From contig NZ_SSWX01000030.1 of the NCBI RefSeq assembly GCF_004803635.1, forward strand, positions 3,023-38,500: a stretch of DNA of 35,478 nt, read 5' to 3'. Source of the DNA: Lampropedia aestuarii. Its GTDB lineage: Bacteria > Pseudomonadota > Gammaproteobacteria > Burkholderiales > Burkholderiaceae_C. Numbering within the stretch: position 1 is the first letter of the stretch; every line of letters starts with the position of its first letter. The notes beneath the pieces were generated by a model that had not been told where the DNA came from, did no database searches, and worked only from the letters and a program-made list of their open reading frames with translations. This document shows, one piece after another, positions 1 to 7,567 of this stretch. The translations under genes were made by a program, and so were the position numbers.

Positions 1-241
1 GGTTGGTCGCGCCCATGTCTTGCCACTTGAGCGGCGAGGATTCCGGCGTGGCCGTGTCCCCAGCTTCTATAGCGACCAGCGCCTGGTAGCGCTTGTGCGT
101 CTCAAGCCGAATTACAGAATCGCCCAGCGCATAAGTCTGCCCAGAAGACCAAACTTGCTCACCATTGGCCACGTCTGGCTCTGGCACTGAAGACGCTACA
201 AACCGCGCTTGATCTATGTCAATCGGCGGATAAACAATCAT
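1..241 (-). CDS. Tail-associated protein, 5' part only (runs off the window)
   Basis: The reading frame opens with ATG at 241 and stays open for 80 codons to the window edge. It starts MIVYPPID and contains a segment of the type seen in small carbohydrate-binding/chitin-binding folds (WSSGQTYALGDSVIRL, then a Lys-Trp-Gln stretch). Its ATG overlaps the TGA of the tape measure gene (ATGA), indicating translational coupling. By position it is the first gene after the tape measure, where phages of this type encode a tail-tip or carbohydrate-binding structural protein. The C-terminal part is missing, so the exact family cannot be settled. Confidence 0.75.
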   Translation of the reverse strand, partial: MIVYPPIDIDQARFVASSVPEPDVANGEQVWSSGQTYALGDSVIRLETHKRYQALVAIEAGDTATPESSPLKWQDMGATN

Positions 242-3200
242 GCTGTAGCCTCCCTTGTAATCATTGCATCACCCCCATTTGTCACTTCATCTAGCGTTCG
301 GCTGATGTTGCGCGTGTTTGCCGCAGTGTCTTCTGCGCTTGAGCGCGCTGCTGCCAGCTCCGCCTTCACCGCAGCCAGCTCCGTGCGCATAGCCCGCATC
401 TCAGCCAGCAACGCAGTGTTGCCACTACTGCTATTCAGAGAGTTGAGCATCGCGCTGTTGTCAACCGTAGGAATCACCTTGGCCGGCACATTCACAGGCT
501 TCATGTCAGCGGCTTGATAAACGCTTTGCGTGTCCCATGCCTCCAGATCGGACAGTTTCCCGCCTGCTTTTTGATAGAAGCCCGCGATGTACTTCTGCGT
601 GTCTTCAAGCGACTTGATGTAGCCCGCTATGCTTGAGTTTTGGTCAAACAAAGACGCGCTATTGCCTTTTGCGTATTCGGCCAGCTTGTCCACCAGTTCG
701 GGCAGCTTCTCAGCGGCATCCTTATCGCCCGCCCTGGCCTGAGCCGTGAGCATTGCAAACTGCGCTTCGTAGAAGCTGTTGCCCGAGTCTTGCGTCGTAC
801 CAAGAATCGTGTCGCGCAAATCCTCCATAGAGCCAAGAATCGCGTTATAGACAGACTCCCATGCGCTGATCATCTCGTTTGCTTGAGACTTGATCGACGA
901 CCCGCCGCTGTAACCGCCGCTGTAACTTGGGCGAGCGACAGGTTTTGGCACAGCTACCGATCCAACATTCAGGTCTTTGATTGTTGAATTGATAGCAGCT
1001 ATCGCCGCCTGCAAAGCGGGGTCATCCAAGATCGCCTGCAAAGCAGCAACAGATGCACGAGCCTGCCCCACAACAGCGTCAATCGAGGCCTGCGACACCA
1101 CGCCAGACATTGCAGAGCCAGTAGCCGCAGCTTGCAGCAGTGGCGTAATGATTCCACTCGTAAAAGTGTCTGTGATCTGCTGCGCAAAACCACCCGCAAT
1201 ACTGTTGTAGATGCCGTCGATGATGTGGGCCGACAACTGAGCGCCCACGTCATCTTGCGTCAACCGGCCCAGCATCCCGTCGCGCAGAATCTGTGCGATC
1301 GTGTCGCCGCTAATGCCCGCGTCGCTGTAGAGCGCGTCAATGACTCGCTGCTGCTCATCGATGCGGGCCTGTGCCAGCTCTGCTTCTGCCTGCGCCGCAG
1401 CTTCAGCTGCATCCGTTGTCTGCGCGAACGCTGGCCCCAGATTCAGCAGCATCGCTGCCAGCTCTGCGCCCTCTTCCCCAGCCGCAAGCGCTTCTTCGAC
1501 CATGGCGCGCCAGGCTGCTTTGACCTCCTCAGCCGTGTCCATCGTCTCATCACTGAGATCAAGCATCGGCATCTTCAGATCAAACTTCGCAAGCTGCTCT
1601 GCGATCTGCTTTTGCGACATTTCCAGCTTTTCAGCGTCGCTGTAGAACAAGTCCACGAACGCGGCAACGCCGGACGACAGGTTTTCAAAGCCGCCCATGC
1701 TTTCCAGCAGTGCGCCGAATGCCGCGTCACCCACATTGCCGAACTCGACAAGGTAGGTTTGCCAGCCCGCCAGCGTCTCGCGCATGGCCGCAAGCTGCCC
1801 AAGAACCGCATTGATCTGCTCTAAAGAAGCGTCATCGCCAACCTGGCCAAGCAATCCGCTTGCCCAATCTGGCAAATCCAAGCCTTGCAGCGCCTCTACG
1901 TATGACTGCGCAACTGCTGTGACGTACTCAGCCCAGCCCTCCTCCATCGGCGCAAACTCACGCGGCGACCATTTGCTATCCCAAGGCTCCGACGCCCAAT
2001 TGATCAGCTCTTCCCACTCCCCTTGCGCGTTCTGGATATTGATCCGCAGATCGCCCCATGACCCGCCTTCGCCGTCGAAGTCATCAGACCAGCCGGTGAA
2101 AACTTGAGCGCGACCCTCTAGGCCAAAATCCGAGAGGAATTTGTCAAAGCTAGCGCCAACGCCAAGGGCCAGGCCTTCTAGTGCGCCCCCCACGGTTGCG
2201 TCGTAATGGGACTGTGGGCCAGACTGGTAGTTTTCTGAATTGCCGCTGAAGTAATGACCCGTTCCTCCGCGGTGCACATCCCCCGACCCATCCAGCCCAT
2301 CAATCCATCCGCCGAGCAACCCACCCAGCATCGTGCCGATGCCGGGCATGATCGCAGTACCAATTGCCGAGCCAATGCCAGAGCCGTAGTTGCCCTGGAA
2401 CAACTGGAATATCGCGCCCGCATAGCCTGCAGCTGAGCCGATCCCGCCTTGAAAGCCCGGAATATCCTGCAGCCATGTGTCAAAGTCGCGGATTGAGTCG
2501 CTCAAACCCATTAGGGCATTGCCTGCAGACTCATAGCCGTTTTCGTACAAGCCAAATCCAAGGTTGCCGAAACCTCTAGCGGCATTCCCACCCCAGCCGC
2601 TCCAGTTTGTGAAGCCGCCGCCAGAGTTACCAAGTCCACCCCAAAAGCCGCCGGATTGAGCTGCAGCCCCTTGGCCGCCGCCGAAAAGCCCCATGACAGA
2701 GCCCACGCCAGCCTCAACAATGGGTCGCAACACTAAAGCAGCGAATAGCCTCTCCAGATACTCAGCAGCACTTTTACCGCCGCCAATGATGTAATCGTTG
2801 AGCGTGTCGCCGATTGTCTTGGCAGTCTTGTCCCATTGGCTGGCGATTAACTTGGCGGCCTCGGCATTGCCTTCAGCAAAATCCTTGTTTTCAAGTAAAG
2901 CGATGCGCTCACGGATTTTGTCGACAATTTGCTGTTGGGCATACAACTCTTGCGTGGTTGACTGGCCAAGATCTGCTGCGCGCTGCAGTTCAGCAAGACG
3001 CAACTCAGCAACAGCTAGGCGCTGCTGTTCACGACCAATTAGTATCCTGGCTTGCTCTTGACGCGACTTGCCGATTAACTCAATCTCTTCCCGCAACGTG
3101 GTGTTGCTCTTATCCATCTGCTCGACGGACTTCAGCATCTCCTCCACTTGCTTCTGACGCGCCTTGCGTGACTCATCAATCTCTTTCGTGAATGCCTGCT

Positions 3201-4983
3201 CGCGCTTGAGGCGGTCTTCCTCCGCTTGCGTGGCCTTCTCTGCTGTGACTAGCCGCTTAGCCTCTTCCAAGGCCAGCTCTTTGGTTGCGCGCTGGCGTGA
3301 CGTCAGCTTGCCGGTCAAGTCCTCTTGCAGCTTCAGGACGATGCGTTCGCCTTCTGTCAGCTTTTGTGTCTCTGTGCCGTGGATTTTCAGGCGCTCAAGC
3401 AGCTCGTCTTGTGCTGCAATACGGGCACGGATAGATGCCAGCTCAGCGTCACCAGCAGAGCGTCCGCCACCGCCGCCAGTTTTAGACTGCCTGTTTGCGC
3501 GCAGTGACGCGATTTGCTCCTCAATGGCCTTTTCATCCTTGCCCAAGGCAATACCTGCGCGGCGCAATTCATTTTCTTCGTCCTGAAGTTTCTTGCGCTT
3601 CTTGGCGTCCTCGGGAGCCGCCGCCGCCCAAGTAGCGCTTGCAGTGATGCGTTCATTTTCAAGCCTAACGCCCTCGGCGGCTGCATCATTCAGAGAATCA
3701 AGAGCGTCCTTGGTGTACTCTAATCGTTTGATCTGCAGCTCTTGATCAGCAATTGCTCCTTGGTTGTTTGTCGCTGGAAGGAAATTGTCAATCTCTGAAA
3801 TACCAGTTGAGGATGGCGCTGATTGAAGGGAGGCTATTGTTGCCCTTGCTTCCGCAATCGCTTGCTCGATTGATTTCTCACGCCCGAGTCCGAGCATGTT
3901 GTCCCACGCCTTAGACGCAACTCCGGCGACCCCAGCCCACGCTTTCTCCAGGACGCCAAGGTTTGCTTCCAATGAGGCGGTTCGCTCATCCATCGCTTTT
4001 TTGTAGGCCTGCTGTGCAAGCTCTGCCGCTTCGTCGGTGCGCCCCTGCTCTTCCAAAGCCTTGATTTGCTCGTAAACAGCAAAGGTCAGATAGCCATACT
4101 GCTCATTGAGTTTCTGCGAAGCCTCAACGGGTGACTTGCCCAGTGACTCAAAGTCACCAATGGTTTCCTCGACGGATTTGCCCACCAAGCGATTCAGGTT
4201 GATGGCAGTTTCTGCATAGCCCACCATGCCCTCTTTGGCGATGTTAGCCGAGCCTGCCATTTGGGCCAGCACGGCAGATGCCTCGCGCTGCGTTCCTGTG
4301 ATTTCGCCAACCTGGCGAGCCATTGTCTGCAGCTCACCGGCACTCAATCCGGCCACATTCCCCGACATGACAATGGCTTTATTGAAAGCCTGAGCCTCTT
4401 TTTGACCCGAGTGCCAAGCAGCAAAAAGCACCCCAACCGCAGTCGCGGCAATCGTCATGGGGTTAACCATTCCAACCACCGCAGATCCCGCGCCTGCAGC
4501 AACCTGCTTCCATGAGCCGAACATGTCGCGCAATTGCAGGCCCTGCTGCAAAAACACGGTCATAGGGCGCTGTCCGCCCTGCAACGACACCACAATATCG
4601 CTGATTTGCGCTGGCGTACCGCGCATTGCCTGTTGGAGCTGCTTGTGGCTGCGGTAACCCATGTCCAGTGCTGCGTTGTCGCTGACTTGCGCAGCTTCAT
4701 GGGCGCGGATGCGCTTGATTACCTCGTCGTGAAGTGCGCCACTGGTCTTTAAGGTAGCGTTATAGGCAAGCTGCTGAGAGCGCGTCATGCCCAGTTGGTC
4801 GGCATTTTTCAGGAGCGCGTCATATCGGTTTTTCTCGCTGCGGGTCAGCTTCTGATATTCGGCCTGAGCCTCCTGCGACATGGATTTGATGAAATTTTTG
4901 GCCTTATTGGTTCCAACCTCAACGCCATCAGCCCCAACAACAATGTCAACCCGTGCTGTGCCGACTACTTGATCTTCTGCCAT
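238..4983 (-). CDS. Tail tape measure protein
   Basis: A 1581-residue protein, by far the longest in the window and in the tape-measure position. The N-terminal ~120 residues (VDIVVGADGV, then TRSEKNRYDALLK) match the lambda gpH-type tape-measure N-terminus. A hydrophobic stretch follows near residues 165-190 (AGAGSAVVGMVNPMTIAATAVGVLF). Long Ala/Glu/Lys/Arg-rich coiled-coil segments span roughly 440-740, a Gly/Trp-rich region spans 780-960, and more helical repeats follow. The ATG at 4983 is chosen over an upstream TTG-type start at 5028, because the extra 15 residues are encoded by a terminator hairpin. It sets tail length and is threaded inside the tail tube. It is separated from its usual chaperone partner by an inserted regulatory cassette at 5.0-7.2 kb. 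Confidence 0.95.
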   Translation of the reverse strand: MAEDQVVGTARVDIVVGADGVEVGTNKAKNFIKSMSQEAQAEYQKLTRSEKNRYDALLKNADQLGMTRSQQLAYNATLKTSGALHDEVIKRIRAHEAAQVSDNAALDMGYRSHKQLQQAMRGTPAQISDIVVSLQGGQRPMTVFLQQGLQLRDMFGSWKQVAAGAGSAVVGMVNPMTIAATAVGVLFAAWHSGQKEAQAFNKAIVMSGNVAGLSAGELQTMARQVGEITGTQREASAVLAQMAGSANIAKEGMVGYAETAINLNRLVGKSVEETIGDFESLGKSPVEASQKLNEQYGYLTFAVYEQIKALEEQGRTDEAAELAQQAYKKAMDERTASLEANLGVLEKAWAGVAGVASKAWDNMLGLGREKSIEQAIAEARATIASLQSAPSSTGISEIDNFLPATNNQGAIADQELQIKRLEYTKDALDSLNDAAAEGVRLENERITASATWAAAAPEDAKKRKKLQDEENELRRAGIALGKDEKAIEEQIASLRANRQSKTGGGGGRSAGDAELASIRARIAAQDELLERLKIHGTETQKLTEGERIVLKLQEDLTGKLTSRQRATKELALEEAKRLVTAEKATQAEEDRLKREQAFTKEIDESRKARQKQVEEMLKSVEQMDKSNTTLREEIELIGKSRQEQARILIGREQQRLAVAELRLAELQRAADLGQSTTQELYAQQQIVDKIRERIALLENKDFAEGNAEAAKLIASQWDKTAKTIGDTLNDYIIGGGKSAAEYLERLFAALVLRPIVEAGVGSVMGLFGGGQGAAAQSGGFWGGLGNSGGGFTNWSGWGGNAARGFGNLGFGLYENGYESAGNALMGLSDSIRDFDTWLQDIPGFQGGIGSAAGYAGAIFQLFQGNYGSGIGSAIGTAIMPGIGTMLGGLLGGWIDGLDGSGDVHRGGTGHYFSGNSENYQSGPQSHYDATVGGALEGLALGVGASFDKFLSDFGLEGRAQVFTGWSDDFDGEGGSWGDLRINIQNAQGEWEELINWASEPWDSKWSPREFAPMEEGWAEYVTAVAQSYVEALQGLDLPDWASGLLGQVGDDASLEQINAVLGQLAAMRETLAGWQTYLVEFGNVGDAAFGALLESMGGFENLSSGVAAFVDLFYSDAEKLEMSQKQIAEQLAKFDLKMPMLDLSDETMDTAEEVKAAWRAMVEEALAAGEEGAELAAMLLNLGPAFAQTTDAAEAAAQAEAELAQARIDEQQRVIDALYSDAGISGDTIAQILRDGMLGRLTQDDVGAQLSAHIIDGIYNSIAGGFAQQITDTFTSGIITPLLQAAATGSAMSGVVSQASIDAVVGQARASVAALQAILDDPALQAAIAAINSTIKDLNVGSVAVPKPVARPSYSGGYSGGSSIKSQANEMISAWESVYNAILGSMEDLRDTILGTTQDSGNSFYEAQFAMLTAQARAGDKDAAEKLPELVDKLAEYAKGNSASLFDQNSSIAGYIKSLEDTQKYIAGFYQKAGGKLSDLEAWDTQSVYQAADMKPVNVPAKVIPTVDNSAMLNSLNSSSGNTALLAEMRAMRTELAAVKAELAAARSSAEDTAANTRNISRTLDEVTNGGDAMITREATA

Positions 4984-4994
4984 ATTTCGCCCAC

Positions 4995-5026
4995 AAAAAA
5001 GCCCGCAAGGCGCAAACCGTGCGGGC
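4995..5026 (-). terminator. Intrinsic terminator upstream of the tape measure gene
   Basis: GCCCGC (5001-5006) pairs with GCGGGC (5021-5026), and six T residues follow on the minus strand (4995-5000). It lies immediately before the tape measure start and would stop transcripts coming from the accessory cassette unless antitermination occurs. Confidence 0.7.
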
Positions 5027-5030
5027 AAAA

Positions 5031-5051
5031 TAAAAGCGCCATTTTGGCGCT
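5031..5051 (-). terminator. Second terminator in tandem
   Basis: A 6-bp stem AGCGCC/GGCGCT (5035-5040 and 5046-5051) is followed on the minus strand by a T-rich run. It lies directly upstream (in transcription) of the terminator at 4995-5026, giving a tandem pair after the lipoprotein gene at 5063. Confidence 0.55.
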
Positions 5052-5062
5052 CGTTGATCCTC

Positions 5063-5386
5063 TTATTTGACGTCTATTTCTATTAGACGCCAACCACCTA
5101 AATTTTTACTGTACTCAATTTTTATAATGGCATTCTCTTCAAGATAAACACCACCACCATTAATTGACTCAATCACCGTCTCTACACTAAACCTGCATCT
5201 TGCGTACTCATCGACTTTTGACTTTGAGTAAGAAGCCAACTGATAAGAGGCTGTGGTTTGTAGCTCGCTACGAATAAAACGATTCGCCGCTGCATACGCA
5301 TCATGAGGGCTCGCGCAATTTTTCCCTAAATTAAAATCGCAACCAACCAATAAAAAAACGATGACTATCAATGCCACTCTTTGCAT
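5063..5386 (-). CDS. Small predicted lipoprotein
   Basis: 107 residues. The N-terminus is a short basic start, a hydrophobic stretch (VALIVIVFLLVG) and a Cys at residue 15-16 in a lipobox-like LVGC context, so it is likely secreted and lipid-anchored. The mature part (about 90 residues) has no family I recognise. It is clearly more AT-rich than the flanking tail genes, as are the next two minus-strand genes, suggesting separate acquisition. A tandem terminator follows. It may be a lysogenic-conversion or superinfection-exclusion lipoprotein, but only its position and signal support that. Confidence 0.65.
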   Translation of the reverse strand: MQRVALIVIVFLLVGCDFNLGKNCASPHDAYAAANRFIRSELQTTASYQLASYSKSKVDEYARCRFSVETVIESINGGGVYLEENAIIKIEYSKNLGGWRLIEIDVK

Positions 5387-5417
5387 AACATCTCATTACT
5401 TTAATTATAAAAACACA

Positions 5418-5606
5418 TCATCGCCACCAATATTTAACACTTAACCGTTCATATTCCTTAAGCTCATCTGGCGGAAGTTTTCTGCCCCCATATCGCCTTT
5501 TATATTTCAGCCGATCATATCGGAGCTTCTCCTCTTTATTTGAAGGCCAAAGATACGCGCAAGCCACCAAAAAAACAAAAACCAACGATATATAAAAACC
5601 AATCAT
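5418..5606 (-). CDS. Small single-span membrane protein
   Basis: 62 residues from ATG at 5606; a GTG two codons upstream is less likely because TGGAG sits 5 nt before the ATG. Residues ~1-22 (MIGFYISLVFVFLVACAYLW) form one transmembrane segment, followed by a strongly basic and Tyr-rich cytoplasmic tail (RLKYKRRYGGRK). The family is not recognised. It lies between the RHH-type regulator and the lipoprotein in the AT-rich accessory cassette, transcribed in the same direction and probably as one unit. Confidence 0.6.
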   Translation of the reverse strand: MIGFYISLVFVFLVACAYLWPSNKEEKLRYDRLKYKRRYGGRKLPPDELKEYERLSVKYWWR

Positions 5607-5620
5607 CAGCACTCCAAAAA

Positions 5621-6115
5621 CTACTTCATTGCTTTTGTTTCTTTAATATCGCCAGTCAAATAAAAAACATGCGCATCATCCTCCGCATTTTTATTAACCT
5701 CCATAATAAGATCTCTCACCTCTCCAGCAGTTGCACCTCTTGCCGTTTGGATTATTACTACAGGTGCATTATTTAAACTTGCCAACCCCTTTGAAGCGAG
5801 AAGAAAAAGAGCATCATTAAATCCAAGCCCTGTACTAACCATTCCCTCATGAACAAGGTGCGATATCGCCTCATTTTTTTGGATCATGTTTTCTGGCAGC
5901 GATCCTCTTATTTCAGCCAACTCCTTGGCAAGAGCCGCAAACGACTCTTCATTGATCTTTTGAAGGTCGTTAGTTCTAAACGCCGCCTCCAGCCGCGCCA
6001 CGATCTCTGCATTCATACTGCGGCCAGATGCTTTGGCTGCTGCTGCTATCTTTTCGCGTAGCTCCTCCTCCATGCGCAATGGATAGGACGGTAATTGGTG
6101 TCTGCTGCTGCTCAT
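5621..6115 (-). CDS. Arc/Mnt-type ribbon-helix-helix repressor with C-terminal extension
   Basis: 164 residues from ATG at 6115; the frame opens 36 nt upstream with TTG only. Residues 6-45 fit an Arc/Mnt-like ribbon-helix-helix domain: a beta strand (QLPSYPLRM) followed by EELREKIAAAAKASGRSMNAEIVARLEAAF. The remaining ~110 residues form a second domain that includes the strand-like PVVIIQTARG. It is transcribed divergently from a second Arc-like gene and an antirepressor, the arrangement of the P22 immI region (mnt / arc-ant). It probably binds the shared intergenic region, which contains the inverted repeat ATCCA-CA-TGGAT. The function of the C-terminal domain is unknown. Confidence 0.75.
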   Translation of the reverse strand: MSSSRHQLPSYPLRMEEELREKIAAAAKASGRSMNAEIVARLEAAFRTNDLQKINEESFAALAKELAEIRGSLPENMIQKNEAISHLVHEGMVSTGLGFNDALFLLASKGLASLNNAPVVIIQTARGATAGEVRDLIMEVNKNAEDDAHVFYLTGDIKETKAMK

Positions 6116-6160
6116 GGACGCAATTGTGGCTATCAAAAGGAATCTTTTCAAAGAATCTAT

Positions 6161-6209
6161 TTGACATCCACATGGATATCAAACAGAATCACCTCGACAC
6201 CAAACGAAA
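6161..6209 (+). promoter_or_regulatory. Divergent promoter/operator of the immI-like cassette
   Basis: TTGACA (6161-6166) followed 17 nt later by CAGAAT (6184-6189) is a plausible sigma70 promoter for the plus-strand Arc-like gene. The spacer contains an inverted repeat ATCCA-CA-TGGAT (6166-6177), a good candidate operator for one or both RHH proteins encoded on either side. The promoter match is moderate (6/6 and 4/6). Confidence 0.5.
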
Positions 6210-6217
6210 GGATAGCG

Positions 6218-6388
6218 ATGACACACCGTCAAACTAGAACGACATTCCCATTCCGCCCAAACAAACCAGACACTATGGAATGGGTGAAGCAACAAGCTGA
6301 ACAAATAGACCGCTCTGCCAATTGGTTCATCAACAACCTGATCGAACAGGCCAAACATCAACAGGAAACGCAATGCAAGAAGCCGTAA
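6218..6388 (+). CDS. Arc-like DNA-binding protein
   Basis: 56 residues, about the size of P22 Arc. ATG at 6218 is preceded by AAAGGA at good spacing. It contains a short strand-like segment (FPFRPNKPD) followed by two helices (MEWVKQQAEQIDRSANWFINNLIEQA), the ribbon-helix-helix pattern in which the strand pairs in a dimer and contacts DNA. It is followed directly by the antirepressor gene, as arc precedes ant in P22. By analogy it would repress the divergent promoter and limit antirepressor production. Confidence 0.7.
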   Translation: MTHRQTRTTFPFRPNKPDTMEWVKQQAEQIDRSANWFINNLIEQAKHQQETQCKKP

Positions 6389-6390
6389 GC

Positions 6391-6435
6391 ACAAAAGGCG
6401 AAGCCCCAACCGCGCCAACGGTTGAGGCTTCTAAT
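6391..6435 (+). repeat. Hairpin leader element, copy 1
   Basis: The stem is GAAGCC (6400-6405) with GGCTTC (6426-6431), one C/A mismatch, then CAACCG (6407-6412) with CGGTTG (6419-6424) around a 6-nt loop. A homologous element lies at 32526-32570. Both share the flanks ACAAAAGGCGAA and GGCTTCTA. Both sit just upstream of a strong RBS-ATG and just inside an alternative upstream ATG that overlaps the preceding gene. When translated, both give a KGE-x-P...(E/G)AS peptide. Confidence 0.7.
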
Positions 6436-6468
6436 GAAAAATCCCAACCTCTTACCGAAGGAATCTTC

Positions 6469-7272
6469 ATGTCAAATTCTATCACCTCATCAAATTTTCA
6501 CTTTGATGATCACCTCGTGCGCTTGATTCAGGACGGTGACAGCACTTGGTTTCACGCTGGCGACGTTATGAATGCCCTGGACTATGCGGCCACCAGCCGC
6601 TCATCCAAAGTTTGCGCCCATATCCCTGAGATTTGGAAGGGTGTGAAACCGATTCACACCCTTGGCGGCACTCAAAGCGCCCTATTTCTCCAAGAGCAAG
6701 GCTTGTATTTCTTCCTTGGTCGTAGCGACAAGCCCAAGGCCTTGCCGTTTCAAATGTGGGTCTATGGCGAAGTCCTGCCCTCAATCCGCAAGACCGGCTC
6801 CTACAAAGTCGGGCAGCAGCAGGAGTTGGCGATTGACGAAACTGCCGAGTCCATCCGGCGCGACTCCATCGGCAGCATCATCGAACGCCTGACAAGCCGC
6901 GTACAACAATCCAATACCTACCCTGTCGAAGTGTTCATGCCACTGGTCAATGCAGTTCTCAGAAAAGCAGGCCTTGATTTTGTCCATCGCAGCGGCCACA
7001 GCGCATTGCCAATCTCGTTTGCTCAAGAGCTTGAAGATCGCCTCACCTCTTTGGGCCGCGTATTTCATCCGATGACAAGCCCGAATTTCCATGACGTGAT
7101 CGCAATTCGGCGCATTTTGTCAGGCATGGACCCGAAGACCGGCCAAAAAGACAGCCGATGCACCGCCATACTCCCAGCCAAAAATCCAACACTTGAGCCA
7201 GAGGTAAGGCGTGCAAACAAGCGGTCTACTTCTTCGCCTGCTGCGCTTCCAAGTCCTTGTAGTGCTTGTTAA
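6469..7272 (+). CDS. BRO-N family antirepressor
   Basis: 267 residues from ATG at 6469, which has GAAGGAA at ideal spacing. An in-frame ATG at 6373, also with an RBS (AGGA), would add 32 residues encoded across the hairpin leader. The BRO-N domain is clear: FHFDDHLVRLIQDGDSTWFHAGDVMNAL, then SKVCAHIP, FLQEQGLYFFLGRS and ALPFQMWVYGEVLPSIRKTGSY, ending near residue 115. In phages such proteins bind the lysogenic repressor and promote induction. The C-terminus carries LEPEVRRANKR, a tail shared with two other proteins in this window. The last ~15 residues are read antisense through the end of the tail chaperone gene, which looks like an insertion junction. Confidence 0.85.
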   Translation: MSNSITSSNFHFDDHLVRLIQDGDSTWFHAGDVMNALDYAATSRSSKVCAHIPEIWKGVKPIHTLGGTQSALFLQEQGLYFFLGRSDKPKALPFQMWVYGEVLPSIRKTGSYKVGQQQELAIDETAESIRRDSIGSIIERLTSRVQQSNTYPVEVFMPLVNAVLRKAGLDFVHRSGHSALPISFAQELEDRLTSLGRVFHPMTSPNFHDVIAIRRILSGMDPKTGQKDSRCTAILPAKNPTLEPEVRRANKRSTSSPAALPSPCSAC

Positions 7273-7540
7273 GCATTTCGGCCTCGATGATGCGCACATG
7301 CCCCATGATTTCCTCACGCTCATCGCCCTGTAAGCCCATGCGGTCAAGCTCACTATTGAACACAAGGTAGTTCAGACCAGTAGGCCCGTTAAAGCCCGGT
7401 ATGGTCTGAGTGCGATTGTCGTGATACAGCATGAGTGCGGGCCAAATGTCGGGCCAACACTCCACCATCGGCTCTTGGTAATGACTGGGTCGCAGCCCAG
7501 TTCCCCGCAAATCCTCGGCAGTCGGCCTGCGCCAAAGCAT
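7226..7540 (-). CDS. Tail assembly chaperone, downstream (T) frame, DUF1799-like
   Basis: 104 residues from ATG at 7540, but the frame is probably reached mainly by -1 frameshifting from the upstream chaperone gene. The pattern GLRPSHY, WPDIWPALMLY, TQTIPGFNGPTGLNY and a helical Glu/Lys-rich end fits the DUF1799 phage family, which occupies the lambda GT position. No convincing Shine-Dalgarno sequence precedes the ATG, which sits inside the loop of the frameshift-stimulating hairpin. The 3' end overlaps the convergent antirepressor gene by 47 nt. As a fused GT product it would recruit the tape measure during tail assembly. Confidence 0.8.
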   Translation of the reverse strand: MLWRRPTAEDLRGTGLRPSHYQEPMVECWPDIWPALMLYHDNRTQTIPGFNGPTGLNYLVFNSELDRMGLQGDEREEIMGHVRIIEAEMLNKHYKDLEAQQAKK

Positions 7541-7567
7541 CGCGCCGACTGCCTCTTTCAGTTTTTT
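7517..7567 (-). promoter_or_regulatory. Programmed -1 ribosomal frameshift site
   Basis: The upstream chaperone ends GAA AAA AAC TGA, so the heptamer A AAA AAC (7567-7561 on the minus strand) lies exactly in the X XXY YYZ phase just before the stop. Seven nucleotides later a perfect 10-bp stem begins (GGCAGTCGGC / GCCGACTGCC, plus-strand 7544-7553 and 7517-7526), with an extra inner GCG/CGC. A -1 slip gives K-K-L-K-E-A-V-G-A-M and enters the DUF1799 frame without a stop. This is the lambda G/GT arrangement. Confidence 0.88.

Noticed and set aside
4995-5026. N-terminal extension of the tape measure to 5028
   Set aside because: The extra residues decode the terminator stem-loop; ATG at 4983 starts the conserved N-terminus.
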